Assembly (NCBI RefSeq): GCF_024347635.1 | Contig: NZ_AP025511.1 | Coordinates: 310,001-374,000 of the forward strand | DNA length: 64,000 nt | Direction of reading: 5' to 3' | Source: Vibrio tasmaniensis | GTDB taxonomy: Bacteria; Pseudomonadota; Gammaproteobacteria; Enterobacterales; Vibrionaceae | Shown: piece after piece, positions 41,938 through 50,996 of the stretch | Numbering within the stretch: the stretch's first letter is position 1 | Layout of the letters: each line of letters starts with the position of its first letter | Translations under genes and position numbers: made by a program | Notes under the pieces: model-generated | What the model was told of the DNA's origin: nothing | The model's input: only the letters and a program-made list of their open reading frames with translations | The model's database searches: none

Positions 41938-42834
41938 ATGGATTGGATTCTTAACGTAAAAAGTTATGTAAAAGTGGTGGAAGAAGGCAGCTTCAATGGC
42001 GCAGCACGTAAACTCAATACCACCAGCTCAGCGATCAGCAAAAGAGTGAACTGGTTAGAAGAACGTATCGGCACTCAACTATTAAAGCGCACCACGCGCT
42101 CAATCAGCCAAACCGAAGCGGGGGCTCTCTTTTATCTGCGAGCCAAGGATCAGCTCGATAATTGGCAATCGATTATTGATGAAACCCGATCGGTTAACCA
42201 AACGCCTGCGGGTCTACTAAAGATAGGCGCAACCATTGCTGTTGGTTCTAAGTTTCTCGTGCAATACATGGACGACTTCTTAGAAAAGTATCCAGACATT
42301 AAAGTACAGCTTATCACCACCACGCCAGGTCAATTACCTGAGCTTGGCTTGGACCTGGTGATCAGTCGTGAACTAGAACAACTCAACTCGTTAAGCTTCA
42401 AGAAAACACCGCTGTTTGAACATAAAGCCAGCTTTTATGCCGCCCCCAGTTACTTGGCTAAACATGGTTATCCCATCAACGAGCAAGACTTAGAACAACA
42501 CAACTCCTTAATATGGGGAGAGCGTCCTATTCGTGAAGTCACGCTAACTAAAGGACAGCGCATCACTTTGAACGGTAACTTTGCGACCACCAACCCTGAG
42601 GCTTTGTTTCATGCCGCGAAGCGAGGAATGGGCGTACTGTTAACCATCAAAGCAATGATCAAAGAGGATCTTAAACAAGGGACACTGGTTCCAGTATTAC
42701 CAAATATAACAGCTGACGAAGTGATGGTTTACGCGTACTACCCTAAGCTTGACTACTCACATACACGAACCAAGCTATTTTTAGACCACCTAAAAGATAG
42801 GCTAGACAAAGAAAGAAATAGTCAAGTTTTGTGA
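41938..42834 (+). CDS. LysR-family transcriptional regulator
   Basis: 298 residues. N-terminal HTH (VVEEGSFNGAARKLNTTSSAISKRV, quoted in part), then a substrate-binding domain. Start ATG 41938 follows AACAGGAAATAAT. The intergenic region with the MFS gene holds ATT/AAT-rich symmetric stretches that may be its operator. The likely target is the divergent Bcr/CflA transporter. Confidence 0.92.
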   Translation: MDWILNVKSYVKVVEEGSFNGAARKLNTTSSAISKRVNWLEERIGTQLLKRTTRSISQTEAGALFYLRAKDQLDNWQSIIDETRSVNQTPAGLLKIGATIAVGSKFLVQYMDDFLEKYPDIKVQLITTTPGQLPELGLDLVISRELEQLNSLSFKKTPLFEHKASFYAAPSYLAKHGYPINEQDLEQHNSLIWGERPIREVTLTKGQRITLNGNFATTNPEALFHAAKRGMGVLLTIKAMIKEDLKQGTLVPVLPNITADEVMVYAYYPKLDYSHTRTKLFLDHLKDRLDKERNSQVL

Positions 42835-43014
42835 AATATATCGCACTAAATTTGAAAAATCACACAACACGACCAATAATAAACTAGACGCATATCAAGA
42901 TTATTAATGCAAGTTGCATTGTTAATATTTAAGACAGTGCAGCTACAAGATCGTATACACAAGATCATACACATACAGCTTACACACGATTCTGGTTGGC
43001 TACGGATGGTGACT

Positions 43015-44859
43015 ATGACTCAACATACACGCAATAGCATGATAGACACAGAGCGCATTGGGCGCTTACTCAAATTGGAAGGTATCGACCTTTTAGAGTC
43101 TGCCGTGCTTACTTTGCATCAAACATTCGGTACTCAATACACCAGTATCATTGAGAAAAAGCACTTTCCCGATCAAATGGTTCCTTTGGTCATTGCCCAT
43201 TCTGACCATGTACTGCATGACAAAATAAACGCACGCCATGGTCACATATACCAACAAGCCGTTAATCAAAAACACCCAGATTGCTCATTTGCTCAGTATA
43301 TCGTTCAGTCACTCCCAACATCAGCATTTAGACAGGAAATCACCTCACAGAACTCAATCGCGATCCCAGCACGCAGTCAAAGTGGCGAAGTCATGGGTGT
43401 GCTTTTCTCAACCTTTAGTTCGCCTATGAGTACAGATCAACAACAAGACGTGATAAAACACCACCAGTTGTTCGCAGATATCGTCATTCACACCTTGCGT
43501 GAAATGTGGTTCAACGACCGTTCTGAGCAACTGGTTAATCAACTCAGCTACGAAGTATCACACGATAGTCTAACTGGGCTATTAAACCGTAGCTGCTTAT
43601 CAGACACCTTGGAATCGATCACTCAGCAGAGTGTCACTCCCTTCACGCTCGCTCTGCTCGACATCAATAGCTTCAAAGCCATCAATGATATGCACGGTAA
43701 TTATATTGGCGATAAGGTGCTTCAGTTCGTTGCAGAGACCTTGCGCCGAACCTTGCCCGACAACAACCTGACGTTCCGGACGGCTGGCAATGAGTTCGCA
43801 TTCATTACCTATCATTCAGACCCAATAGCTGTTTGCGAACAAATACTGGATAAGATAAAGCAAGGTTACACTAGTATTGATATCAAAATCGATTTCGACG
43901 TCAGCATCGGCATTGCCCGGTCAGATGGAGATAATAAAGACGTAGAACAAATCATCTTCAACACCAGTTTGGCACTAAAAGAGTGCCAGCATAGTCAAGA
44001 TACATACATTCAATGTTACGACACTCACCTAAGGGTTCGTTACCAAAGGAAAACCGAGTTAATCGCCGCCTTACGAAGCGAGCTTGATTGCCCCATATCA
44101 GACAGTCAGGCACCTAATGACAATGGAATGTACGTGGTTGTACAACCAATAGTTGATCAAGGTGACACACGATGGGGTTACTTTGAGGTGTTAACGCGTT
44201 GGAAAACCACAAGACATGGCGACATCTCGCCAGTGGAGTTCATTCAGGTAGCGGAAGAATCGGGGTTGATTGTGGAACTGGGTGAACGGATCATCGAATT
44301 GGTATGCCGCGCTAAAACAATATTGGAGCGAGGCTTAGGCTACAAAGTTAAACTTGGAATAAACTGCTCCGCTCACGAGCTTACCGATTCTAAGCGTTAT
44401 ATTTCCTATCTCACTCGAACGATTGAACAGCATCACTTTAAAGCAAACGAGTTTGTCATTGAGCTAACCGAAACCGTGCTGTTATCTCCAACTCAAGAAA
44501 CAAAGTCAGCACTCGACTTTCTAAGGGGACAAGGGTTCACGATCGCTCTAGATGATTTCGGTACTGGTTACTCAAGCTTAAATTACATTCATAGCTACCC
44601 TATCGATTGTATTAAAATTGATGCCACCTTTATTCGAAACTTGCTGACAAACTCAACATCCGAAAGTGTTGTGTGGTTGATTGTTCAACTGGCACACAGA
44701 CTCAATGTGTCATTGGTTGCGGAAGGCGTAGAGAAGCGTGAGCAATTAGAAAAGCTACACGCAATGGGGTGTGACAAAATCCAAGGATACCTCTACTCTC
44801 CACCTATGCGACCAGAAGCTATCGTTAGCTACGTCACTCACTTAGAACCTCTAGCCTAA
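43015..44859 (+). CDS. c-di-GMP phosphodiesterase with degenerate GGDEF and active EAL domain
   Basis: 614 residues from ATG 43015, chosen because GGATGG lies five bases upstream; an earlier ATG at 42907 is in frame. A GAF-like N-terminal region (about 10-170) is followed by a GGDEF domain whose active site reads RTAGNEFAFI (AGNEF for GGDEF), so it is probably inactive as a cyclase. The EAL domain (about 365-605) keeps its metal and catalytic residues: EVLTRWK, INCSAHEL, ELTETV, DDFGTGYSSL, CIKID, VAEGVE and IQGYLYSPP. It degrades c-di-GMP. Confidence 0.9.
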   Translation: MTQHTRNSMIDTERIGRLLKLEGIDLLESAVLTLHQTFGTQYTSIIEKKHFPDQMVPLVIAHSDHVLHDKINARHGHIYQQAVNQKHPDCSFAQYIVQSLPTSAFRQEITSQNSIAIPARSQSGEVMGVLFSTFSSPMSTDQQQDVIKHHQLFADIVIHTLREMWFNDRSEQLVNQLSYEVSHDSLTGLLNRSCLSDTLESITQQSVTPFTLALLDINSFKAINDMHGNYIGDKVLQFVAETLRRTLPDNNLTFRTAGNEFAFITYHSDPIAVCEQILDKIKQGYTSIDIKIDFDVSIGIARSDGDNKDVEQIIFNTSLALKECQHSQDTYIQCYDTHLRVRYQRKTELIAALRSELDCPISDSQAPNDNGMYVVVQPIVDQGDTRWGYFEVLTRWKTTRHGDISPVEFIQVAEESGLIVELGERIIELVCRAKTILERGLGYKVKLGINCSAHELTDSKRYISYLTRTIEQHHFKANEFVIELTETVLLSPTQETKSALDFLRGQGFTIALDDFGTGYSSLNYIHSYPIDCIKIDATFIRNLLTNSTSESVVWLIVQLAHRLNVSLVAEGVEKREQLEKLHAMGCDKIQGYLYSPPMRPEAIVSYVTHLEPLA

Positions 44860-44887
44860 ACGCCGTTTACTACCTCAACCTAAAATC

Positions 44888-44945
44888 AAAAAGCCGCGAG
44901 CGTATCACTAAACATTTAAGTATTTAGTTCTGCACTCACGGCTTT
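44888..44945. terminator. Terminator between convergent genes
   Basis: AAAGCCG (44890-44896) pairs with CGGCTTT (44939-44945), with further inner pairing around TAAACATTTAAGTATTTA. It serves the EAL gene and the convergent endopeptidase gene. Confidence 0.75.
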
Positions 44946-44997
44946 AAAGGCTACATCATTACTCGCAACCATCTAGCTAACGGTTACCTTGAAGCTG

Positions 44998-46290
44998 CTA
45001 GCTATTACTCGATTGTTTTTCTAAAGCTTTCTTTAATAGCTTGTCGGCTTCATCTCTAGCGGCTACGAATGTCGCTTTTTCCTTTTTAGGTACGGAATCG
45101 GCCATCGGAATATTCGCTTTCATTGCATTGACAGGACGACCACGTTCAATCAATTCGTAATGTAAGTGCGCCCCCGTCACTCGGCCCGTTTTACCTGATA
45201 AGCCAATACGCTGACCGCGAGATACCGTTTGTCCTTTACGAACGAGGATCTTACTCAAGTGTAGGTAGCGTGTTTTGTATGTGCTGCCATGCTGAATCAC
45301 CACATAGTTACCCGCATATGGGTGCTTACGAGTCATGATCACTTTACCATCACCTGTTGCTTGAACGGGTGTGCCAATTGGCGTCGCGAAATCTGTGCCG
45401 TTATGCGGAGAGACTCGCCCAGTCACAGGGTGTAAGCGCTTAGGATTAAACTGAGAACTTTGACGCCAACCACGGCTCACAGGGTAACGTTGGAAAGCGC
45501 GTTGTAAGCTATCGCCATTGGCATCGTAATATTGTCCGTCAGTATGCAAGTACGCTGACACAACACGGTTACGGTTCATGATCTTGATCGCTTCGATTTC
45601 ACGTTTCCCAGTTGCAACACCATCAACGAATTGCGCTTTCTGAAGTACTTCAAACTGATCGCCAGCACGTAAGTCTCGGCTGAAATTCAGCTTATCTTTA
45701 AGAAGAGTCACAATATGGTCAATCTCAATACTATTCAGGCCAACTTTGTTCGCTGACATAGAGAAACTGCCTTGAATATCACCCACTAGAGGTTTCTGCT
45801 TCCATTCACCCGGAATAGAAATGTCTTCGAATTCGTAGCTGCCGTCATCAAGCAGTCGATAAACCACTTTGTCCGCGACACTAAATTGAAGTTCCATTTT
45901 TGAAAGGTTGCCCGTCGCTTCGTCACGCCAAAAGCGTAATGTATTACCCGGACGAAGCGTGTCTAACGCAAGGAAGTTCAAATCGGTTTCCATCACGCTC
46001 ATCATCGAGTTATAAGAAAACCCAAGCTGAGTGAAGATGCTACTTAAGTTATCGCCTGATTGAATTTGATATTCAAACGTCGGTGGCTCAATAACGGTAG
46101 CAGAGGGAGATGACAGAATTGACTCAATAACGGTTGAGTCTGGCAAATCAAGATCGATCGTTTTCGTCAGATTTGATTGTGAATATTGCAAAGCAACACT
46201 AATCGCTGCAATAAGTGGCAGTCCTAAAATTGCTGCTTTTTTTACAGGTGAAAGCTCAGCAAACGGAGAGGAAAATATTTTTGAATACAC
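44998..46290 (-). CDS. M23 murein DD-endopeptidase (MepM/Shy type)
   Basis: 430 residues from GTG 46290. A membrane anchor is near residues 18-36. A LysM/OapA-like region (YQIQSGDNLSSIFTQLGFS, about 72-90) is followed by the M23 domain (about 275-395) with HNGTDFA (zinc His and Asp), HLSKILV and GAHLHYE (HxH). The order matches E. coli MepM and the V. cholerae Shy proteins. It cleaves D-Ala-mDAP crosslinks for cell elongation. The Zur-like box at 46359-46375 argues for the zinc-starvation paralogue ShyB. Confidence 0.9.
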   Translation of the reverse strand: MYSKIFSSPFAELSPVKKAAILGLPLIAAISVALQYSQSNLTKTIDLDLPDSTVIESILSSPSATVIEPPTFEYQIQSGDNLSSIFTQLGFSYNSMMSVMETDLNFLALDTLRPGNTLRFWRDEATGNLSKMELQFSVADKVVYRLLDDGSYEFEDISIPGEWKQKPLVGDIQGSFSMSANKVGLNSIEIDHIVTLLKDKLNFSRDLRAGDQFEVLQKAQFVDGVATGKREIEAIKIMNRNRVVSAYLHTDGQYYDANGDSLQRAFQRYPVSRGWRQSSQFNPKRLHPVTGRVSPHNGTDFATPIGTPVQATGDGKVIMTRKHPYAGNYVVIQHGSTYKTRYLHLSKILVRKGQTVSRGQRIGLSGKTGRVTGAHLHYELIERGRPVNAMKANIPMADSVPKKEKATFVAARDEADKLLKKALEKQSSNS

Positions 46291-46358
46291 GGTAAACAGG
46301 TCTTTCTACGATATAAAAGCACAGGATATGCTTTTCAGGCGTATAAATCATCATTGCA

Positions 46359-46375
46359 TTGTCATAATATGATGT
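46359..46375. promoter_or_regulatory. Zur-like operator upstream of M23 endopeptidase
   Basis: TTGTCATAATATGATGT is close to the Zur palindrome ATGTTATAATATAACAT (12 of 17 positions). The centre CATAATATG is palindromic. It sits 69 bases upstream of the GTG start, near the expected -35 region, as for a repressed promoter. Confidence 0.55.
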
Positions 46376-46461
46376 GAATCTGCGCAATCTCGGCTAAGTC
46401 ATTGAGTTACCGTTAATGAAATAGGCCCACCTCAAAAAATTAATGAACCAACGATTTAGAC

Positions 46462-46498
46462 ATTAAAAAGCAGAAACGGCTAGTTCCTGCTTTTTAAT
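46462..46498 (-). terminator. Terminator of CBM48-like gene
   Basis: ATTAAAAAGCAG (46462-46473) pairs with CTGCTTTTTAAT (46487-46498); T-runs on both strands. Confidence 0.85.
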
Positions 46499-46536
46499 TC
46501 ATACTATTTCAATTAAGTCATGCTATTTCAACTAAG
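46499..46536. repeat. 19-bp tandem duplication overlapping a stop codon
   Basis: TCATACTATTTCAATTAAG (46499-46517) and TCATGCTATTTCAACTAAG (46518-46536) differ at two positions. The second copy contains the stop codon (46532-46534) of the CBM48-like gene. Confidence 0.85.
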
Positions 46537-46831
46537 CGTTAACTGTCGATACCAAGCAATTATCTTCACCAAATTCATTCGGGATATAACGATCAGCATT
46601 CGCATCGTTCACCCATTGTTGATCATCAACTAGGTAGCGAAATTGAAACTCACCATCTTTCGGAAGACGAGTTTTAAACTTGTAAACCTTCCCTTTCGCC
46701 AGTTTTTTCATTGGGGTCGCTTTCCAATCCAGAAAGTCGGCAACGATAGATACGGAATTCGCTTCTTGAGCTTCTAGCTCGAAAGTCACTTCAACTTCAT
46801 CTTTCGTCTTAAAAAAACGTTTATTAATCAT
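46532..46831 (-). CDS. Small CBM48-like (isoamylase N-domain) protein
   Basis: 99 residues from ATG 46831, preceded by GGAGC; an upstream in-frame ATG at 46888 is possible. The fold is an early-set beta-sandwich as at the N-terminus of glycogen branching and debranching enzymes: VTFELEAQEANSVSIVADFLDW (quoted in two parts: VTFELEAQEAN, SVSIVADFLDW), then FQFRYLVDDQQWVNDANAD. It may bind alpha-glucans. It stands alone, with no catalytic domain and no glycogen genes adjacent; an alpha-amylase lies 6.5 kb away. Confidence 0.8.
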   Translation of the reverse strand: MINKRFFKTKDEVEVTFELEAQEANSVSIVADFLDWKATPMKKLAKGKVYKFKTRLPKDGEFQFRYLVDDQQWVNDANADRYIPNEFGEDNCLVSTVNA

Positions 46832-46954
46832 TCGCAAGCTCCATTTGTAAAGTAAGCAGACACAAAGCCAAGTGTGTCTAAATTTCATTCATCTACTTAA
46901 GATAATATGTAATTTAGCTCACATAAACAACAGTTCCTTGTCCTAACAAAAATG

Positions 46955-47602
46955 TCATTGCTCATCAATTGATTGCGTATTGAAAGAAAAACTCATTAAC
47001 ACCTTTTCAGATTGCAATTCTGGAAAAGATTGTTCCGCAGAATGTCGAGTAAAGCCGATAAAACCTTCCCCTGAGAGTTTGCTTTGTGAATCGAGCAGCT
47101 GAGCAATCTCTAAAGTTTGGATTCTCACCCGGTCACCAAGAAAGAATTGATCAACTAACACGACGCGGCTTCGATGCTGGTCATGTTTAAACAGGCCAAG
47201 ATAATAGAAAACGCCACTGCCTTGGTTAGATACCCACATAGGTGCAACAAAGAAACTCGCCTTGCCTAACGTGACACTTGAAAGGTTGTTGGTGTCTACG
47301 GTGACCACACCACGCTCAACACCGGAGTCATACCGCCCAAACGCGATTGATCTTGGTTCATCGACTTCATTAATAAAGGCGTACGCGTTGGTTTCAGGAA
47401 CTTTGATTGTCCATGGGTTAGTCGTCTTCAAATCAAAAACGGTTTCAACAACAGGGTCATAACTGACTTGAGAAGAAGGAAACTTCGCCAAAATCTCTTC
47501 GTCACTTAAGCTAAAGCGATAAATACCCGCTAGTATCACCACAACCAACATGACAATAGGAATCAGTAAAATCAGAGGTATAGGTAAGATTTTCTTTTTC
47601 AT
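46955..47602 (-). CDS. Membrane-anchored protein of unknown function
   Basis: 215 residues from ATG 47602. One N-terminal membrane helix (about 5-28, IPLILLIPIVMLVVVILAG) is followed by an exported beta-rich domain (SIAFGRYDSGVERGVVTVD, FFVAPMWVSNQGSGVFYYLGLF). It is likely in the periplasm, anchored in the inner membrane. I do not recognise the family. The gene reads toward the CBM48-like gene and starts 95 bases from the divergent GFA gene. Confidence 0.75.
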   Translation of the reverse strand: MKKKILPIPLILLIPIVMLVVVILAGIYRFSLSDEEILAKFPSSQVSYDPVVETVFDLKTTNPWTIKVPETNAYAFINEVDEPRSIAFGRYDSGVERGVVTVDTNNLSSVTLGKASFFVAPMWVSNQGSGVFYYLGLFKHDQHRSRVVLVDQFFLGDRVRIQTLEIAQLLDSQSKLSGEGFIGFTRHSAEQSFPELQSEKVLMSFSFNTQSIDEQ

Positions 47603-47697
47603 GAGCAATTATATTCTTTTGTTTTCATCCAGTTGTGCAGACCATAAAGGGCTTTAGTATAATTATCAATACAGGGTTAACCAGAAGTGGAGCATGG

Positions 47698-48117
47698 ATG
47701 GATATCAATCATATTAAAGAGAAGAATATCAGAAGTTGCGAATGCCGCTGTGGAGCCGTCAATTTAGTCTGCAGAGGCGAGCCTCAACGCACCTCCGTAT
47801 GCCATTGTTATGAATGTCAGAAGCGCACCGGAAGTGTGTTCGGGGTTCAGGCTCGATTTCCCATAGAACAAGTGACACTCAACGGAGAGGTCACCTCCTT
47901 TTCACGTATCAGTGACACGGGCAATGAAGTCACCTACCAGTTTTGCCCTAAATGTGGCACTACCATGCTATTGCAGTCGGTTGCCGCCGCCGATTTTTAT
48001 GTCGTCCCGCTCGGACTATTTAAAGAGCAAGACTTTCCGCTACCAAGCTTTTCGGTCTACGAAGAACGCAAACACGGATGGGTCAAATTTGACCACCAGA
48101 TGAGTCATTACAACTAG
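47698..48117 (+). CDS. GFA/CENP-V-family zinc protein
   Basis: 139 residues from ATG 47698. The zinc ligands of the glutathione-dependent formaldehyde-activating enzyme family are visible: CECRCGAV, CHCYECQKRTGS and FCPKCGTT. Members bind two zinc ions; most have unknown substrates. It is cytosolic. The ribosome site AAGTGGAG lies just before the start. No formaldehyde genes are adjacent. Confidence 0.88.
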   Translation: MDINHIKEKNIRSCECRCGAVNLVCRGEPQRTSVCHCYECQKRTGSVFGVQARFPIEQVTLNGEVTSFSRISDTGNEVTYQFCPKCGTTMLLQSVAAADFYVVPLGLFKEQDFPLPSFSVYEERKHGWVKFDHQMSHYN

Positions 48118-48267
48118 CTTGTTACTGACCATTATCTCTATAAAGCAACAGTATTGGAACAAACTGCAAGACTGTTGCCTAAGATCAAATATCAACGTTC
48201 TACAGCGCTAGCGTATCTTTTCGCTAGCGTTATAATCTGCTCCTCTTTTTAACCCAGGGTGAACCAC

Positions 48268-48942
48268 ATGATTTCTAAACTACCTCGCTGGGTTGAATAC
48301 GGCGCCTTACTGTTAGCGGGCCTTGCTGGCAGCGTTAATGCTATTGGTTTACTCGGCTTCCAACATCAAGCTATCTCCCATATTTCAGGCACCATGTCTT
48401 TACTTGGCAGCAGCCTACTCACGCCGACTTCAACTTCTATGCACCTCCTGCTAATCATTATGAGCTTTATGCTAGGTGCCGCGTTCAGTGGATTCTTTAT
48501 CGAAAATCAAGCATTGAAGTTAGGACGCCGTTACGGTGTTGCGCTATGTATTGAGGGTGGATTGCTGTTCTTAGCACTTTGGGCACTGTTACAAGGCTAC
48601 ACTTCAGGCCAGTATTTCGCTTCAGCCGCGTGTGGTTTGCAGAACGCAATGATCACCACCTATAGCGGGGCGATCATTCGTACCACACACATGAGCGGGA
48701 TCATCACAGACCTTGGGATCATGATTGGCGCACGCTTAAAGGGGATGCCTTTTGACCGCCGTAAAGCCAAACTTCTTATGTTCATCGTTGTTGGCTTTCT
48801 GTTTGGTGGTTTAAGTGGTGCTTGCCTGTTCCAGCGCTTTGAAATTTTGGCACTGGCTTTCCCTGCCTCTTTCGCGTTCATTATCGCGTTTAGCTACTGG
48901 CTTTACCTAACTTATCGAACTGAAGCCTCAGTAAATTTATAA
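48268..48942 (+). CDS. YoaK-family (DUF1275) membrane protein
   Basis: 224 residues from ATG 48268 (a GTG at 48259 is in frame). Six hydrophobic segments. The family signature NAIGLLGFQHQAISHISG at the N-terminus and ACGLQNAMITTYSG and TTHMSGIITDLG in the middle match DUF1275. The function is unknown; the family is a common inner-membrane protein of bacteria. Confidence 0.88.
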   Translation: MISKLPRWVEYGALLLAGLAGSVNAIGLLGFQHQAISHISGTMSLLGSSLLTPTSTSMHLLLIIMSFMLGAAFSGFFIENQALKLGRRYGVALCIEGGLLFLALWALLQGYTSGQYFASAACGLQNAMITTYSGAIIRTTHMSGIITDLGIMIGARLKGMPFDRRKAKLLMFIVVGFLFGGLSGACLFQRFEILALAFPASFAFIIAFSYWLYLTYRTEASVNL

Positions 48943-49170
48943 ACGCCTAGTAATAACCATGAGAATATGTAACATCTGCAACACTTTATTCTAAACTCAT
49001 AATGTGTTGCAGAATAACCCGTGTGAATATTTAGCGATATTTGATGAATAGTATTGCAAGTGATATTAATACTCGGTAATCTTGCACCCAATGAGAAAAT
49101 ACGGATGTTTAGAGAATAAAAATGCCAAGGATGTGGCTTTTTTACATGTAGAAATACGAGAATAATTAAC

Positions 49171-50541
49171 ATGTCTAACAACACGAATACTGCTCAACCA
49201 GAGAAATCTAAAGGCAGTTTCTGGGTTTTCTTAATCCCATCTCTGATTGGTTTATTCCTTTTCATGGCGCCAATTAGCTACCAAGGTGATCTCACGATCC
49301 CTGTCGCTATTCTAGCCAAATCAATTCAAGCGGTTTTCGGTGAGTCTCTAGTTGCTATTATCACTGCAATCGTTGCCTTCATGTCTGTAGCTTCCGTGTT
49401 AAGCACCATTTTCAAACCTACATTCATTACATCGAATTCATTTCTAAACGGTCTTTTCAACCCATCTCCACTGTGGTTGTTGGTTCGTATTATTGGTGGT
49501 GCTGCAGCATTCATGGTTTTCTTCCAAGTCGGCCCTGAGTTTATCTGGGAAGAAAACACCGGTGGTCTCGTGTTAGAGGGCCTATTGCCGACTCTATTTT
49601 CAGTATTCATCTTTGCTGGTTTACTATTACCACTTCTACTTAACTTCGGTTTGCTAGAACTGTTTGGAACCTTACTAAGTAAAGTGATGCGCCCAATCTT
49701 CAACCTACCGGGTCGTAGTGCTATCGATTGTATGGCTTCTTGGTTAGGTGACGGCAGTGTCGGTATCCTGCTTACAAGCAAACAGTACGAGAAGAAATTC
49801 TACACTCAACGTGAAGCAGCGGTAGTTGGTACGACGTTCTCTGCAGTCTCTATCACGTTCAGCCTTGTGGTTATTGCTCAAGTAGAGCTAGAGCACCTAT
49901 TCCTACCTTTCTACGCTGCAATCTGCTTAGCAGGTATTGTGGCCGCGGTAATCATCCCTCGCCTTCCTCCACTGAGCATGAAGAAAGACACCTTCATTGA
50001 TGGTACAAAGCCTCACAAAGATGCTGATGCAATCCCAGCGGGTCACTCGACTTTCTCTTGGGGTCTTGAACTCGCGGTAAATAAGGCATCACAAGTTAAG
50101 TCTGCTAAGTCTGTATTTGGTGAAGGCATTCGTAACGCAGTCGACATGGTATTCGGCGTTCTTCCTGTTGTAATGGGGCTAGGTACAATGGCATTGGTTA
50201 TTGCAGAATACACCTCTGTGTTCTCATTCCTAGGCCAGCCTTTCATTCCATTCCTTGAGCTACTTGGAGTACCTGAAGCGGTTGCAGCATCTGAAACCAT
50301 TGTTGTTGGTTTTGCGGATATGTTCATCCCAGCGATCCTTGCCGCTTCTATCGACAACGAGATGACTCGCTTTGTTATTGCAGCAATGTCGGTAACTCAG
50401 CTGATCTACATGTCTGAAGTAGGCGCTCTACTTCTAGGCAGTAAGATTCCAGTGAACATCTTAGAACTGTTTATTATCTTTATTCTACGTACGTTAATTA
50501 CGCTTCCAGTTATCGCAGGTGTAGCGCATCTAATATTTTAA
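49171..50541 (+). CDS. YjiH-family nucleoside-recognition membrane protein
   Basis: 456 residues with about 10 membrane helices and a Gate (nucleoside recognition) domain: GRSAIDCMASWLGDGSVGI, then FSAVSITFSLV and, at the end, SETIVVGFADMFIPAIL. It resembles E. coli YjiH, which is often found beside YjiG. Here no YjiG partner is adjacent. Start ATG 49171 follows GAGAATAATTAAC. A terminator follows at 50586. Confidence 0.85.
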   Translation: MSNNTNTAQPEKSKGSFWVFLIPSLIGLFLFMAPISYQGDLTIPVAILAKSIQAVFGESLVAIITAIVAFMSVASVLSTIFKPTFITSNSFLNGLFNPSPLWLLVRIIGGAAAFMVFFQVGPEFIWEENTGGLVLEGLLPTLFSVFIFAGLLLPLLLNFGLLELFGTLLSKVMRPIFNLPGRSAIDCMASWLGDGSVGILLTSKQYEKKFYTQREAAVVGTTFSAVSITFSLVVIAQVELEHLFLPFYAAICLAGIVAAVIIPRLPPLSMKKDTFIDGTKPHKDADAIPAGHSTFSWGLELAVNKASQVKSAKSVFGEGIRNAVDMVFGVLPVVMGLGTMALVIAEYTSVFSFLGQPFIPFLELLGVPEAVAASETIVVGFADMFIPAILAASIDNEMTRFVIAAMSVTQLIYMSEVGALLLGSKIPVNILELFIIFILRTLITLPVIAGVAHLIF

Positions 50542-50585
50542 ATTAGACGTACTGATACAGTGTAATAAATAACCTGATTTGTAAT

Positions 50586-50611
50586 AGCCTCACTTTTGTG
50601 GGGCTTTTTTT
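50586..50611 (+). terminator. Terminator after yjiH-like gene
   Basis: AGCCTCAC (50586-50593) pairs with GTGGGGCT (50598-50605, one G-T) and is followed by TTTTTT. Confidence 0.85.
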
Positions 50612-50996
50612 CGCCTAATATATTCACTCTCCGGTTTAAGATACATACACTCTCCTGTTTAAAATATCCCCAATATACGAGTTGAGAATATCATTTGATT
50701 TTATATTAACTCCCTTACACCTCTCCCTTATATAATAAACCATACGCATATTCGCCTAATTAATACCCTCCTCACTTTGTTTGCCTTTGATTAAGCCAAC
50801 TCTTTAACTCATTGAACCAAAAAACAAAAGTAGCAAGTATGTAATTAACTGAGTTTTACGTTGTGCGGGTTGTTGTATTTTTGTAGTCTATTTTGTGAAA
50901 TTACATTCAAGTAAATCCCAACAATGTCGATATATATAATTACAAAAACACGATTAACTTTAGTTTTCGCAAAGCTTGTGAGAAGAGGAAAACACA
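50612..50996. other. Intergenic region with an imperfect 23-bp duplication
   Basis: About 385 bases. Two copies of a 23-bp unit (50621-50643 and 50644-50666; centre CACTCTCC-GTTTAA) match at 19 of 23 positions. The rest is AT-rich upstream sequence of the chemoreceptor; no sigma-28 promoter was placed with confidence. Confidence 0.5.
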
